Below, one piece after another: positions 8,178 to 17,110 of a stretch of DNA of 64,000 bases. The translations under genes and the position numbers were made by a program. Position 1 is the stretch's first letter, and every line of letters starts with the position of its first letter. The notes under the pieces are model-generated. The model was not told the origin of the DNA and ran no database searches. It was given only the letters and a program-made list of their open reading frames with translations. Source of the DNA: Spiribacter curvatus (GTDB taxonomy: Bacteria > Pseudomonadota > Gammaproteobacteria > Nitrococcales > Nitrococcaceae); contig NC_022664.1 in assembly GCF_000485905.1 (NCBI RefSeq), positions 186,001 through 250,000 on the forward strand, read 5' to 3'.

Positions 8178-9658
8178 CAGTTGAACAGGTCCTCCAGCCG
8201 GTCGCGGACCTTGTCGACCTCCTCCTCGACCCGCTCGCGGATCTGTGTGCCCTGGCTCTGCTGGATCACCCGGGCAATGTCGAGGCGGATCGATGGATCA
8301 CGCCAGCTGCCCTCGATCTGCAGCGGGATGGACACGCCCCGCAGTGCCTCAGGCGGCTGACCGCCCTGGCCCTGGAGGCTGCTGACCACATCGACGTCGA
8401 GCGAGAAGTCCAGCGTCTGTTCCACCAGGTCGCTCTGCCCCTCGCCGCGCAGACGCAGCACGGGGGAGTCCATGGCAATGTCATCGGTCCGCGCCACGCC
8501 GTCGCGCACCGCGACACTGCCGGTGAGGCTGGTGAAGTCCGTGCTCGGGGTCTCGTCCGCCGGCGGCGGTGTCTCGCCCTGGAGGCGGGCGAGCGCCTGC
8601 CGGATCAGCCGGGCGATGTTCACGCCCTTGAAGGCGCCATCGCGGATGCTGAAGTCACCATCGGCATTGACGGTGGCGAGCGGTGGTCCGCCGCCGGAGA
8701 GCGCCAGCTCGCCCTCGGCGTTGATGCCGGCGGTGCCTGTCAGCCGCTCGAACCCGGTGATGGCGGCCAGCAATGGACCCATCGCCACGCCGTTGAGCCC
8801 CTCGTTGAATGCAAGCGGCATACGGTTCTGCTGGGTGCCCAGGCGGATATCGCCGCCGTACTCGCCCTCGTAGAAGCGGGCGGAGAGAGGATGAATACGC
8901 CAGCCATCCGCGCTGGGCCCAATATCCGCACCCAGCTCGGTGATCGCCAGATCATTGGCGCGCAGGTCGGTCTCGCGCAACGAAAGGGTGCCGTCGCTGC
9001 GAACGATCAGATCGCCGTTGATGCGCGCATCCCACTGCTCGCCGTCGCGCTCGATCATTGCCTCGAGTGTGAGGGGGGCCGTCTGGCCGATGGCGATGGC
9101 GCCGAGGTCGAGCGTGAGCGGATCGACACGCAGGCGATCGCCGGTGGTGGCGTCGGCATAGCGGATCCGTCCACCGGACAAATCAATGCCGCCCAGGCTC
9201 AGACCCGCGAGCCAGTCCGGCAGGGCGCCGTCACCGCCGGCTCCGTCGTTATCCCCCGACTGGCCCTCAGCGTCGGCGAATGCCCAGTTGGCGTCACCCG
9301 TCTCGTTGCGGATCAGGCGGATGGTGGGAGCATCGAGGCGCAGTGTTTCCAGTTCGACCTCACCAGAGAGCAGCGGCATGACCGCCATCCCCGCGCTCAC
9401 GCCTTCGGCGGTAAGGAGTGGCTCGTCGCCGAAGCCGTCACCACTGCCCAGCCGAATGCCACCCAGGTCGATAGCAAGCCGCGGGAAAAGGCTCCAGCCG
9501 ATCTCGTCGTCGATGGCGAACGACCGGCCCAGCTCATCCTCCACAGCCGTGGTGATCTGATCGCGATAGTCGTTGGGGTCAAAGAACAGTGCAACGGCCG
9601 CAATGGCGACGACGATCAGCCCGATGAGGCTGCCGAGCGCGATGAATAGCACTCTCAT
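8177..9658 (-). CDS. AsmA family envelope protein
   Basis: A 493-aa protein with one N-terminal membrane helix ([20 protein letters not shown]) and a large periplasmic part. [21 protein letters not shown] is the AsmA N-terminal signature; the C-terminal half resembles AsmA_2, ending in a charged helix. AsmA-like proteins are beta-rich bridge proteins linked to lipid transport and outer-membrane assembly. ATG 9658 is chosen because it puts the membrane helix at the very N-terminus. AsmA next to mutY is a common gammaproteobacterial order. Confidence 0.88.
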   Translation of the reverse strand: MRVLFIALGSLIGLIVVAIAAVALFFDPNDYRDQITTAVEDELGRSFAIDDEIGWSLFPRLAIDLGGIRLGSGDGFGDEPLLTAEGVSAGMAVMPLLSGEVELETLRLDAPTIRLIRNETGDANWAFADAEGQSGDNDGAGGDGALPDWLAGLSLGGIDLSGGRIRYADATTGDRLRVDPLTLDLGAIAIGQTAPLTLEAMIERDGEQWDARINGDLIVRSDGTLSLRETDLRANDLAITELGADIGPSADGWRIHPLSARFYEGEYGGDIRLGTQQNRMPLAFNEGLNGVAMGPLLAAITGFERLTGTAGINAEGELALSGGGPPLATVNADGDFSIRDGAFKGVNIARLIRQALARLQGETPPPADETPSTDFTSLTGSVAVRDGVARTDDIAMDSPVLRLRGEGQSDLVEQTLDFSLDVDVVSSLQGQGGQPPEALRGVSIPLQIEGSWRDPSIRLDIARVIQQSQGTQIRERVEEEVDKVRDRLEDLFN

Positions 9659-9713
9659 GAAACGACTCTCTTGTTGATATGCTGGGCAGGGATCATAACG
9701 CTTAAAGGAAATC

Positions 9714-10520
9714 ATGAGCGATCGGGCGATGCGTCGGCCGCGGATGCGGCGGCGCCGACCACCGCGGCAGTGGCTGCTCGCCTGGGTGCTGCTGGGCGTT
9801 GCGGCGCCGGCGGTCGCGGCGCCGCTGCAGGTCGCCGTCGCCTCGAATTTCCTTGCGCCGCTGGAGGCCCTTGCCGAGGCCTTCGCTGATGATGGTGGCG
9901 AGACGCTGCAGATCAGCGCCGGCGCCACCGGTCAGCTCTATACACAGATTACCCACGGCGCGCCCTATGACCTGTTGATGGCGGCGGATCAGGCCCGTCC
10001 CCAACGCCTGGTGGACCAGGGGCTTGCCCGCGCCGCCAGTCGCATCACCTATGCGCGGGGTCAGCTGGTGCTCTGGGCCCGACCCGGCATCCCGCTGCCA
10101 GCGGAAGGGCTGGCGGGACTCAGCCGCGCCTCGGTGAGTCGGCTTGCCATCGCCAATCCGGCGCTGGCCCCCTATGGCCGTGCGGCGCGGCAGGCTCTGC
10201 AGGCCACTGGCCTCTGGTCGACGCTGGGAGACCGTATCGTCCAGGGGCAGAACGTTAGTCAGGCATTCCAGTATCTGGCTACTGGCAATGTCAGCCATGC
10301 CCTGGTGGCGGCGTCCTATACCCGGCTCGACAATCGCCCGGACGGCGCTCACCAGACCATCGACGCACAATGGCATGCGCCGGTCCGCCAGGATGCGGTC
10401 ATCCTCGAGCGCACCGACTCGCGCGAGGCGGCGTCGGCGTTCCTTGCTTTCATGCAGGGGCCTTCCGCTGCGCGTATCCTCAAGCGCTTCGGCTATCGAC
10501 CCATGGATGCGTCGCATTGA
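9714..10520 (+). CDS. modA: Molybdate ABC transporter, periplasmic binding protein ModA
   Basis: A 268-aa exported protein. A strongly basic N-terminus followed by a hydrophobic stretch ending in APAVA is the signal peptide. The mature part starts PLQVAVASNFLAPLEALAEAF and contains QISAGATGQLYTQI and DLLMAADQARPQRL, the ModA oxyanion-binding motifs. It is the first gene of modABC, joined to modB by a TTGA overlap. The gap upstream of 54 bp is shared with the divergent AsmA gene. Confidence 0.93.
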   Translation: MSDRAMRRPRMRRRRPPRQWLLAWVLLGVAAPAVAAPLQVAVASNFLAPLEALAEAFADDGGETLQISAGATGQLYTQITHGAPYDLLMAADQARPQRLVDQGLARAASRITYARGQLVLWARPGIPLPAEGLAGLSRASVSRLAIANPALAPYGRAARQALQATGLWSTLGDRIVQGQNVSQAFQYLATGNVSHALVAASYTRLDNRPDGAHQTIDAQWHAPVRQDAVILERTDSREAASAFLAFMQGPSAARILKRFGYRPMDASH

Positions 10521-11188
10521 ATCTCACACCCGTTTGGATCAGTCTGCAGCTCGCCAGCGTCACCGTCGCCGTATTGCTGGTGCTGGGAACACCACTCGCC
10601 TGGTGGCTGGCGATGGGCCAGAGTCGCTGGCGGATGCCGGTGGATGCCATTGTCGCCCTGCCACTGGTGCTGCCGCCTACGGTGCTGGGCTTTTACATGC
10701 TCATTCTGCTCGGGCCCAAGGGGCCGGTTGGGGGGCCGTGGTTCGCTGTCACCGGCGAGACCCTGACCTTTAGCTTCACCGGGCTTGTCATCACCTCAGT
10801 GCTCTACTCGCTGCCCTTCGTGGTACAGCCGCTGCGCGATGCCTTCAGCGCGATCGGGCAGCGGCCGCTGGAGACCGCGGCCATGCTCGGCGCGAGCCCT
10901 CTGGATGCGTTTCGGACGGTGGCCTGCCCTCTCGCAAGGCGAGGCTTTGTGACCGCGGCGGTGCTTGGTTTCGCGCATACCCTGGGGGAGTTCGGTGCCA
11001 TCCTGATGGTGGGCGGCAGTATCCCCGGCGAGACACGGGCGGTCGCAATCGCGATCTATGAGCATGTCGAGATGCTGGAATATGGCGCCGCCCATGCACT
11101 CTCCGCCGGTTTACTGGTGTTTTCGTTCATCGCGCTGCTGGCGATCTACACACTGAATGGCCGGCATCGGATCGGGGTCAGCGTTTGA
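10517..11188 (+). CDS. modB: Molybdate ABC transporter permease ModB
   Basis: A 223-aa inner-membrane permease with five to six segments and the EAA-like loop around LETAAMLGASPLDAFRTVACPLARRG. The start is read as TTG 10517, which overlaps the modA stop (TTGA) and yields the normal ModB N-terminus LTPVWISLQLASVTV; no ATG in frame fits. LGEFGAILMVGGSIPGETRAV near the C-terminus is typical of ModB. It joins modC by a second TTGA overlap. Confidence 0.93.
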   Translation: MNLTPVWISLQLASVTVAVLLVLGTPLAWWLAMGQSRWRMPVDAIVALPLVLPPTVLGFYMLILLGPKGPVGGPWFAVTGETLTFSFTGLVITSVLYSLPFVVQPLRDAFSAIGQRPLETAAMLGASPLDAFRTVACPLARRGFVTAAVLGFAHTLGEFGAILMVGGSIPGETRAVAIAIYEHVEMLEYGAAHALSAGLLVFSFIALLAIYTLNGRHRIGVSV

Positions 11189-12264
11189 CTGCCGAGGGGC
11201 TCGAGTTTGACGTGAGCCTGGATCGGCCGGGTTTCCAGCTTGTGGCGAACGGCCGGCTGGCGCCTGGCGTGACGGCGCTCTTTGGCCATTCCGGCTGTGG
11301 CAAGACCAGCCTGCTGCGCTGTCTGGCGGGGCTTGAACCCGGCTGTCGGGGCAGGATCCACCACGGCGGGGAGTCGTGGCAGAGCCGCTCGGGTACGCGG
11401 CCGCCGCACCGGCGCCCGGTGGGGCTCGTGTTCCAGGACGCCCGGCTGTTTCCGCACCTGAGCGTGCGCGGCAACCTCGACTATGCCGAGCGTCGTCGGC
11501 GGGGCGAGGGGCCGGGACGGGCCGAGGTGATTGATGGGTTGGGACTGCGTGCGTTGCTCGATCAGGCGCCCTCAGCACTCTCGGGAGGTGAGTCGCAGCG
11601 GGTGGCGCTGGGCCGGGCACTGCTCGCCGGGCCGCGGATCCTGCTACTCGACGAACCGCTGACCGGACTGGATACGGCCCGCCAGCGAGAGATCATGCCG
11701 TTGCTGCGAACGATCCCCGAGCGATTCGGGGTGGCGCTCTTATACGTCACCCATTCCCGTTATGAGGTGCTGGCGCTGGCGGATCAGATCATGCTGATGC
11801 GCGAGGGACGGATGATCACCCATGCTTCGGTCAGCAGCGTGTTCTCGTCGCCGGATTACTGGGCTTTTCTCGGGCAGACCGAGCCGGCGGTGATCTGGCC
11901 GGGCCGAGTGGTGGCGCGCGATAACGACTGGGGGCTGACCATCCTCGCTACCGATGCCGGCCGGCTGCGGGTCAGCGGGATCAGCGTCGATCCGGGCGAT
12001 CAGGTGGCGCTGCGGGTGGCCGCCCGCGACGTTGTGCTGACGCTGGAGCCGCCCACGGCGACGAGCGTACTCAACAGTCTGCCGGTGCGGGTGGAGTCGC
12101 TCAAACAGACCGGTGAGGGGGTTGTGCGTGTGGAGCTCAGCATCGGTCATCGGGCGTCGCTATGGACGCAAGTGACCCGCCAGTCAGTGGCCGCGCTGCG
12201 ACTGGAGCCCGGCCGGCGACTCCATGCATTGATCCGACCCGAAGTGCTGAGCATCAATCATTGA
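11185..12264 (+). CDS. modC: Molybdate ABC transporter ATPase ModC
   Basis: A 359-aa ATPase that powers ModB. Walker A is GHSGCGKTS, the signature is LSGGESQRVALGRAL, Walker B is ILLLDEPLTGLD, and the switch histidine follows in YVTHSRYE. The C-terminal 120 residues form the regulatory Mop-like domain. TTG 11185 overlaps the modB stop. After the gene a GC-rich stem (12279-12295) is seen, but without a U-run, so it is not a clear terminator. Confidence 0.94.
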   Translation: MTAEGLEFDVSLDRPGFQLVANGRLAPGVTALFGHSGCGKTSLLRCLAGLEPGCRGRIHHGGESWQSRSGTRPPHRRPVGLVFQDARLFPHLSVRGNLDYAERRRRGEGPGRAEVIDGLGLRALLDQAPSALSGGESQRVALGRALLAGPRILLLDEPLTGLDTARQREIMPLLRTIPERFGVALLYVTHSRYEVLALADQIMLMREGRMITHASVSSVFSSPDYWAFLGQTEPAVIWPGRVVARDNDWGLTILATDAGRLRVSGISVDPGDQVALRVAARDVVLTLEPPTATSVLNSLPVRVESLKQTGEGVVRVELSIGHRASLWTQVTRQSVAALRLEPGRRLHALIRPEVLSINH

Positions 12265-12354
12265 TAAAGGCTAATGACCGGGGCTTTACGCCCCGCGGTC
12301 CGAGCGTCAGACTCCGCGGTTTCGCAGTGCACCAAAACAGGTGGAGGCGCATCC

Positions 12355-12537
12355 ATGGCAGGCATGCCGGGTCAGAACTGCCGGATTGAATACCGGGGGC
12401 GGGACATCGTGATCAGTGGCCCGACACGCGAGGCGCACGCCCAGGCGCAGCGGATCATCCGCCGCTTTGCCTGCAGCGCCGTGCCCTACCGGATGGCGCG
12501 CACCGATTCCGATCAGGTGATCCTCAAACCAGCCTGA
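12355..12537 (+). CDS. Small hypothetical protein (60 aa)
   Basis: I do not recognise this protein. ATG 12355 is preceded by a good Shine-Dalgarno (GGTGGAGG) and gives 60 residues with a basic middle (a paired-arginine run followed by FACSAVPYRM) and no membrane segment. An upstream in-frame ATG at 12274 would add 27 unlike residues and has no ribosome-binding site. It ends directly against the convergent racemase-family gene. It could be a modABC-linked small protein, or a chance frame; its strong ribosome-binding site argues for translation. Confidence 0.5.
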   Translation: MAGMPGQNCRIEYRGRDIVISGPTREAHAQAQRIIRRFACSAVPYRMARTDSDQVILKPA

Positions 12538-13569
12538 TCAGTGCCTCTGATCCGCCAGCCTGGCTGGCACCTCGAACCCTTCCGGTAATGGGTCGTCTGC
12601 CTCAACCTGAAACTCGCCACAACCGCTGTAGTGACCGTGCCCGGTTACCGTAACGATCAGCCGCCCATCGTCACGCACCTCGCGGATCGCGCCTTGGAAC
12701 GGGATACCACTCAGGCCCGACACCGCGCAGGTCTCGCCTGGGGCGATGTCGCCATTATGATGGGCAAGGGCGAGTCGCGCCGCGATTCCCGAGCCGGTTG
12801 CGCTGCGATCGACCTGGCCGCCGCCAAATACACACAGATTGCGGGTCTCGCTGGCCGCGGCCGGGGGGCGGCCATCAGTGATGAGACAGCCATACAAAAA
12901 GCCGAGGTCGGGCGCATCCGGATGGTCGATCGCGAGCTGTTCGCGACCGGCGGCGATGATCGCCCGGGCTGCCCCGATGAGCGTCTCGTAGGGGCTGTTA
13001 TAGAGATCGAGCCCCAGCCGGGCAGCGGGGAGAACGGCGTAGTAGGCGCCGCCGTAGGCGATGTCGACGGCCACCGTGCCGAAGCCTGCCACGGAGAGTG
13101 CCTGTCCCGTTGCGCCCGCGAACACCGGGACACTGTCGAAGGCGACCGCGCCGATGGGTCCGTCCGCCGGGGTGTCCACCCGCACGGCGACGGGGCCGCA
13201 GGGGCACTGCAGCTGGAAGTCCGTGACCGGCGGGGTGGGATGCACATGACCCGTATCGATCATCCAGCGGCCCAGCGCCACCGTGGCATGCCCGCACATG
13301 GTGCTATAACCCTCGTTGTGCATGAAAAGCACTGCCAGCGCGCAGTCCGGGTGGTCGGCGGTGGTCGGCCAGACGCCGTACATATCGGCATGGCCGCGGG
13401 GCTCGAGCATCAGGTGCTGACGGACGGCATCATGCCGGGCTATGGCGTCGCGGCGCTTGTCGAGCAGCGTATCACCGGCAAGCGCCGGCCCGCCGCCGGT
13501 GAGGATGCGGACTGGCTCGCCGGCGGCATGCAGGTCGGTATAGCAGTAACGTTGTACCTCGGTGATCAA
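12538..13569 (-). CDS. trans-3-hydroxy-L-proline dehydratase (proline racemase superfamily)
   Basis: A 343-aa member of the proline racemase fold. The first catalytic cysteine is present (Cys92 in MCGHATVALG). The second position, normally the cysteine of DRSPCGTG, is threonine here (Thr258 in DRSATGSG). In this superfamily Cys/Thr marks trans-3-hydroxy-L-proline dehydratases, while Cys/Cys marks racemases and epimerases. The product would be pyrroline-2-carboxylate. It is the last gene of the leftward hydroxyproline operon and overlaps the aldehyde dehydrogenase gene by 4 nt. Confidence 0.82.
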   Translation of the reverse strand: MITEVQRYCYTDLHAAGEPVRILTGGGPALAGDTLLDKRRDAIARHDAVRQHLMLEPRGHADMYGVWPTTADHPDCALAVLFMHNEGYSTMCGHATVALGRWMIDTGHVHPTPPVTDFQLQCPCGPVAVRVDTPADGPIGAVAFDSVPVFAGATGQALSVAGFGTVAVDIAYGGAYYAVLPAARLGLDLYNSPYETLIGAARAIIAAGREQLAIDHPDAPDLGFLYGCLITDGRPPAAASETRNLCVFGGGQVDRSATGSGIAARLALAHHNGDIAPGETCAVSGLSGIPFQGAIREVRDDGRLIVTVTGHGHYSGCGEFQVEADDPLPEGFEVPARLADQRH

Positions 13570-15149
13570 TGCGCCGTCCCCAGCTCGTCGGCACCATCGA
13601 CGCGGCGCGGCAGGCCGAGGGGGTTGTCGTCCTGCAGGGCCGGGGGCAAGGCCGCTGCCGGCATGTCCTGGAGGGCGACCGGGCGCAGGAACCGTTCGAT
13701 CGCGCGGGTGCCCACCGAGGTGGTGCGGCTGTCGGTGGTCGCCGGGTAGGGACCGCCATGGACCATGGCCTCGCCCACTTCCACGCCGGTGGGGAAGCCG
13801 TTGAACAACACCCTGCCAGCGCGCTGCTGGAGCCGCTCGATCAGGGCCTTGTAATCAGCGAGCTCGGTATCCCGGGCGTGCACGCCGGCGGTGAGCTGGC
13901 CGACCAGCGCCGCCGCGGCGGTCTCGAACGCGGTGGCGTCATCCACGATGACGACCAGCACGGCTGGGCCGAACACCTCGTCGGCCAGTTCCGGCTGCGC
14001 GCTGAGCGTATCGGCGTCGGTGATGAAGGCCATCGCCTGGGCGCGATGATCGGCGCTATCGCCCGCCGCCAGCCGTGCCACGCCCTCGGCCGCCGCAAGC
14101 CGTTCACAGCCCGCTTCGAAGGCGGAGAGTATGCCGCTATGCAGCATCACCGCCGGTGCCATGGCCTCGATGGCGTTGATCAACTGCTCGCGGAAGGCGT
14201 CAAAGCCCTTGCCACGGCGCACGACGATCAAACCGGGTTTGGTGCAGAACTGCCCGCAACCGAGCGCCACCGACCCTGCCAGGCCCTGAGCGATGGTCTC
14301 GGGCCGGTCGGCGAGGGCACCGGGCAGAATGAACAGCGGGTTCACGCTGCCCATTTCGGCATGGACAGGGATCGGGCGATCGCGCTCAGCAGCGATCCGC
14401 TGGAGCGCCAATCCACCGCGCTGCGAACCGGTGAAGCCGACGGCCTCGATGGCCGGATGCTGGACCAGCGTCGTTCCCAGGGCATAGCCAGCCCCCTGCA
14501 GCATCGAGAAAACGCCGGCGGGCAGGTCACTGGCCGCTACCGCCGCCTCCACGGCTTCTGCGGCCAGCGCCGAGGTGCCGGGATGCCCGGGATGCGCCTT
14601 GACCACCACCGGGCACCCCGCCGCCAGCGCCGAGGCGGTGTCGCCGCCGCAGACCGAAAACGCGAGTGGGAAGTTGCTCGCGCCGAACACCGCGACTGGA
14701 CCGAGTGGGATATTGCGCTGGCGTAGATCCGGCTTCGGAGCGGGCTGGCGGTCCGGATCGCCATGGTCGATACGCACGCCCAGAAAACCGCCCTCGCGCA
14801 CGACCCGCGCGAACAGCCGCAGCTGGCCGGTGGTTCGGCCGAGCTCGCCACGGATGCGCGGCTCGGGCAGGCCAGTCTCGACGCCGGCGCGCTCGACAAA
14901 GGCGTCCGCCCGGGCGTCGAGCTCACCGGCGATCGCCTCGAGGAGGCTGGCACGCTGTGCGAGGGGTGCGTCAGCGAGGGGGGCAGCGGCCTCTGCAGCA
15001 GCCCGGCAGGCCGCATCGATCTCCTCGGGCGTCGCCTCGCTGAAGGTCGGGGCGAGTGCCTCACCAGTGGCGGCGTTCTCGGCCTGAAAGGTCTCGCGAC
15101 CCGCCGCCCGGCGGGCACCGGCAATAAATTGTTCGGTTGTCATCGTCAT
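13566..15149 (-). CDS. 2-oxoglutarate semialdehyde (2,5-dioxopentanoate) dehydrogenase
   Basis: A 527-aa aldehyde dehydrogenase. It has the NAD(P)-binding GASNFPLAFSVCGGD region, the general base Glu265 (HAEMGSVNP) and catalytic Cys302 (GCGQFCTKPG). The FCTKPG motif and length match the ketoglutarate semialdehyde dehydrogenase family used in hydroxyproline and sugar-acid catabolism. It would convert the semialdehyde made by the deaminase of this operon into 2-oxoglutarate. ATG 15149 is used; ATG 15143 is the other option. Confidence 0.9.
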   Translation of the reverse strand: MTMTTEQFIAGARRAAGRETFQAENAATGEALAPTFSEATPEEIDAACRAAAEAAAPLADAPLAQRASLLEAIAGELDARADAFVERAGVETGLPEPRIRGELGRTTGQLRLFARVVREGGFLGVRIDHGDPDRQPAPKPDLRQRNIPLGPVAVFGASNFPLAFSVCGGDTASALAAGCPVVVKAHPGHPGTSALAAEAVEAAVAASDLPAGVFSMLQGAGYALGTTLVQHPAIEAVGFTGSQRGGLALQRIAAERDRPIPVHAEMGSVNPLFILPGALADRPETIAQGLAGSVALGCGQFCTKPGLIVVRRGKGFDAFREQLINAIEAMAPAVMLHSGILSAFEAGCERLAAAEGVARLAAGDSADHRAQAMAFITDADTLSAQPELADEVFGPAVLVVIVDDATAFETAAAALVGQLTAGVHARDTELADYKALIERLQQRAGRVLFNGFPTGVEVGEAMVHGGPYPATTDSRTTSVGTRAIERFLRPVALQDMPAAALPPALQDDNPLGLPRRVDGADELGTAH

Positions 15150-15155
15150 AAGCAG

Positions 15156-16103
15156 CTACCGGTTGGATGGAAGAGGGCGTGTCGGCATGGCGGCCACCAG
15201 CACCTGACCGGCCGCCAGGTCCCAGAGCGATTGACCGACACTCTTGAAAATGAGGGGGCCATCGCCGCGCGGTCGGGCGTCGTCGAGGACCACCGCTTCC
15301 AGCGTCGTCGCCTGACCCCAGTTGAAATGACCCGACGCCTCGGCCTTGAGCAGATCACCGGCCTCCTCGCGGGCGCCTTCTGCACTGTCGATGACGATCC
15401 GGCCCCGCTCCACAAGCGCGGCCGGGACCTCGATCATGTGCGCCCGGAATGCCCCCACCGCCGCGACAAAGGTGTCGTCGCTCAGCGTGGTCGGGAGGAT
15501 CGGCTGAGTCGCCGTCGTCGCCGTGACGATCAAACGCACCTGGTCGAGGACGGTCGCGGGATCATCCACGACAGTGACGGTCATGCCGGTGGCGTTCATC
15601 TCGGTGGCGAGGTCCTCGGCCCGCGATCGGGTGCGTGAATACAGATAGGCGTGGCGTACGCCCAGGCCATCGCGGAAGGCCTCTAGATGTGTCCGGGCCT
15701 GTGTGCCGGCGCCGTAGACCAGCATTGGCGTGTCGGTGCGCGGGGCGAGGTGCTGGGCGGCGAGCAGTGAGACCGCTGCAGTGCGCCGCGCCGATACCGC
15801 GCCACCATCCACGAGCAGCTGGCGCTCGCCGGTGGCGGCATCCAGAACCACCATCTCCCCTTGTATGGTGGGGCGCTGATGGCGACTGTTGTGTGGATGG
15901 ACCGTGACCAGCTTGGTGATCGCGATCCGCTCGTCGGTGGCTGGCATCAGCAATAATGTGCCGCCCTCCGCCAGCGACATGGCGCCGCGTGGTGGACACT
16001 GGGTATGGCCCGCCCGGGCGCTTGCCAGCACGCCGGCGCAGGCGTCGGCGACGGCCTGATAGTCGAGCCGCTCGAGGGTCTGTTCGCGATTGAGGGACTG
16101 CAT
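15156..16103 (-). CDS. Ornithine cyclodeaminase/mu-crystallin family; likely delta-1-pyrroline-2-carboxylate reductase
   Basis: A 315-aa protein of the OCD/mu-crystallin family with the NAD(P)-binding GAGTQARTHLEAF motif, an early PPRGAMSLAEGGTLLLMPA and a substrate loop ending KLVTVHPHNSRHQRPTIQG. In hydroxyproline clusters this family (LhpI) reduces pyrroline-2-carboxylate to L-proline, the step needed after both 3-hydroxyproline dehydratases. Location between the semialdehyde dehydrogenase and the epimerase fits that role. Ornithine cyclodeaminase itself is less likely here. Confidence 0.8.
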   Translation of the reverse strand: MQSLNREQTLERLDYQAVADACAGVLASARAGHTQCPPRGAMSLAEGGTLLLMPATDERIAITKLVTVHPHNSRHQRPTIQGEMVVLDAATGERQLLVDGGAVSARRTAAVSLLAAQHLAPRTDTPMLVYGAGTQARTHLEAFRDGLGVRHAYLYSRTRSRAEDLATEMNATGMTVTVVDDPATVLDQVRLIVTATTATQPILPTTLSDDTFVAAVGAFRAHMIEVPAALVERGRIVIDSAEGAREEAGDLLKAEASGHFNWGQATTLEAVVLDDARPRGDGPLIFKSVGQSLWDLAAGQVLVAAMPTRPLPSNR

Positions 16104-16105
16104 GA

Positions 16106-17107
16106 TCAGTGCACCGAAAAGCCGTGGGCGAAGGGATCGCGATCATCGATGAAGATCGTGTTATAGCCGGTGACCCGCGCCCAGCCGGTGATCTGCGGCC
16201 GGATCCCGGCGTGCGGTCCGACCGTCTCGGTATCTGTCACCTTGCCGGTGAACAGGCTGCCGATCACGCTCTCGTGCACGAACCGGTCGCCCACCGCCAG
16301 TCGGTCACGGCCGTGGAGCTGAGCCATCCGGGCTGAGGTGCCGGTGCCACAGGGCGAGCGATCGATGGCGCGATCGCCGTAGAACACTGCGTTGCGGGCA
16401 TCGGCCTCCGGATCATGGGCCGGTCCGGTCCACATCACATGCGAGACGCCGCAGATAGTGGGGTTGTCCGGATGCACGGGCTCGATGATCGCATTCAGCC
16501 GCCGACGCACCTCGGGGGAGAGACGCAGGATGTCGTCAATACCGAGACTGTCGAGGCCCTCGAAGCCGGGCTGTGGCTCGAAGATGGCGTAGAAGTTGCC
16601 GCCGTAGGCAATGTCGCATCGCAACGGTCCCAGACCGGGGACATCCACCTCGACGTCGGTGGCGGCGAGCCACGAGGGGACATTGCGAAGGCTCACCGAC
16701 TCCACGAATCGATCGGGCTGTTCGTAGCTGACCTCGACGAGGCCAGCGGGGGTTTCGAGGCTCAACCGACCGGGCTCGCGGGGCGATACCAGTCCCTCCT
16801 CGATGGCGGTGGTCACCGTCCCGATGGTGCCATGGCCGCACATCGGCAGGCAGCCCGAGGTCTCGATGAACAGCACACCGAGGTCGCAGTCCGGGCGCGT
16901 CGGGGCGTATAGGATCGAGCCCGACATCATGTCGTGGCCGCGGGGCTCGAACATGAGCCCCTGCCGGATCCAGTCATGATGGGCGAGGAAGTCCTGCCGA
17001 TAATCGCTCAGGCTCTCGCCCCGCAGACGCGGGCCACCGCCAGCGACAACCCGTACCGGATTGCCGCAGGTATGCCCGTCGATGCAGAAGAACGTATGCC
17101 GCGCCAT
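16106..17107 (-). CDS. 4-hydroxyproline 2-epimerase
   Basis: A 333-aa proline racemase family protein with both catalytic cysteines: Cys90 in MCGHGTIG and Cys253 in DRSPCGTG. It would interconvert trans-4-hydroxy-L-proline and cis-4-hydroxy-D-proline, the first step of bacterial 4-hydroxyproline use (LhpA/HypE). Proline racemase activity is an alternative, but the presence of the deaminase, semialdehyde dehydrogenase and D-hydroxyproline dehydrogenase in the same cluster favours the epimerase. It is spaced 2-3 nt from its operon neighbours. Confidence 0.88.
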   Translation of the reverse strand: MARHTFFCIDGHTCGNPVRVVAGGGPRLRGESLSDYRQDFLAHHDWIRQGLMFEPRGHDMMSGSILYAPTRPDCDLGVLFIETSGCLPMCGHGTIGTVTTAIEEGLVSPREPGRLSLETPAGLVEVSYEQPDRFVESVSLRNVPSWLAATDVEVDVPGLGPLRCDIAYGGNFYAIFEPQPGFEGLDSLGIDDILRLSPEVRRRLNAIIEPVHPDNPTICGVSHVMWTGPAHDPEADARNAVFYGDRAIDRSPCGTGTSARMAQLHGRDRLAVGDRFVHESVIGSLFTGKVTDTETVGPHAGIRPQITGWARVTGYNTIFIDDRDPFAHGFSVH

Positions 17108-17110
17108 GGA

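Noticed and set aside
8072-9649. Long plus-strand frame across the AsmA-family gene
   Set aside because: Antisense shadow of a recognised AsmA protein; no recognisable motif.
12279-12295. GC-rich stem after modC as a terminator
   Set aside because: The stem GGGGC/GCCCC has no U-run after it; too weak to call a terminator.
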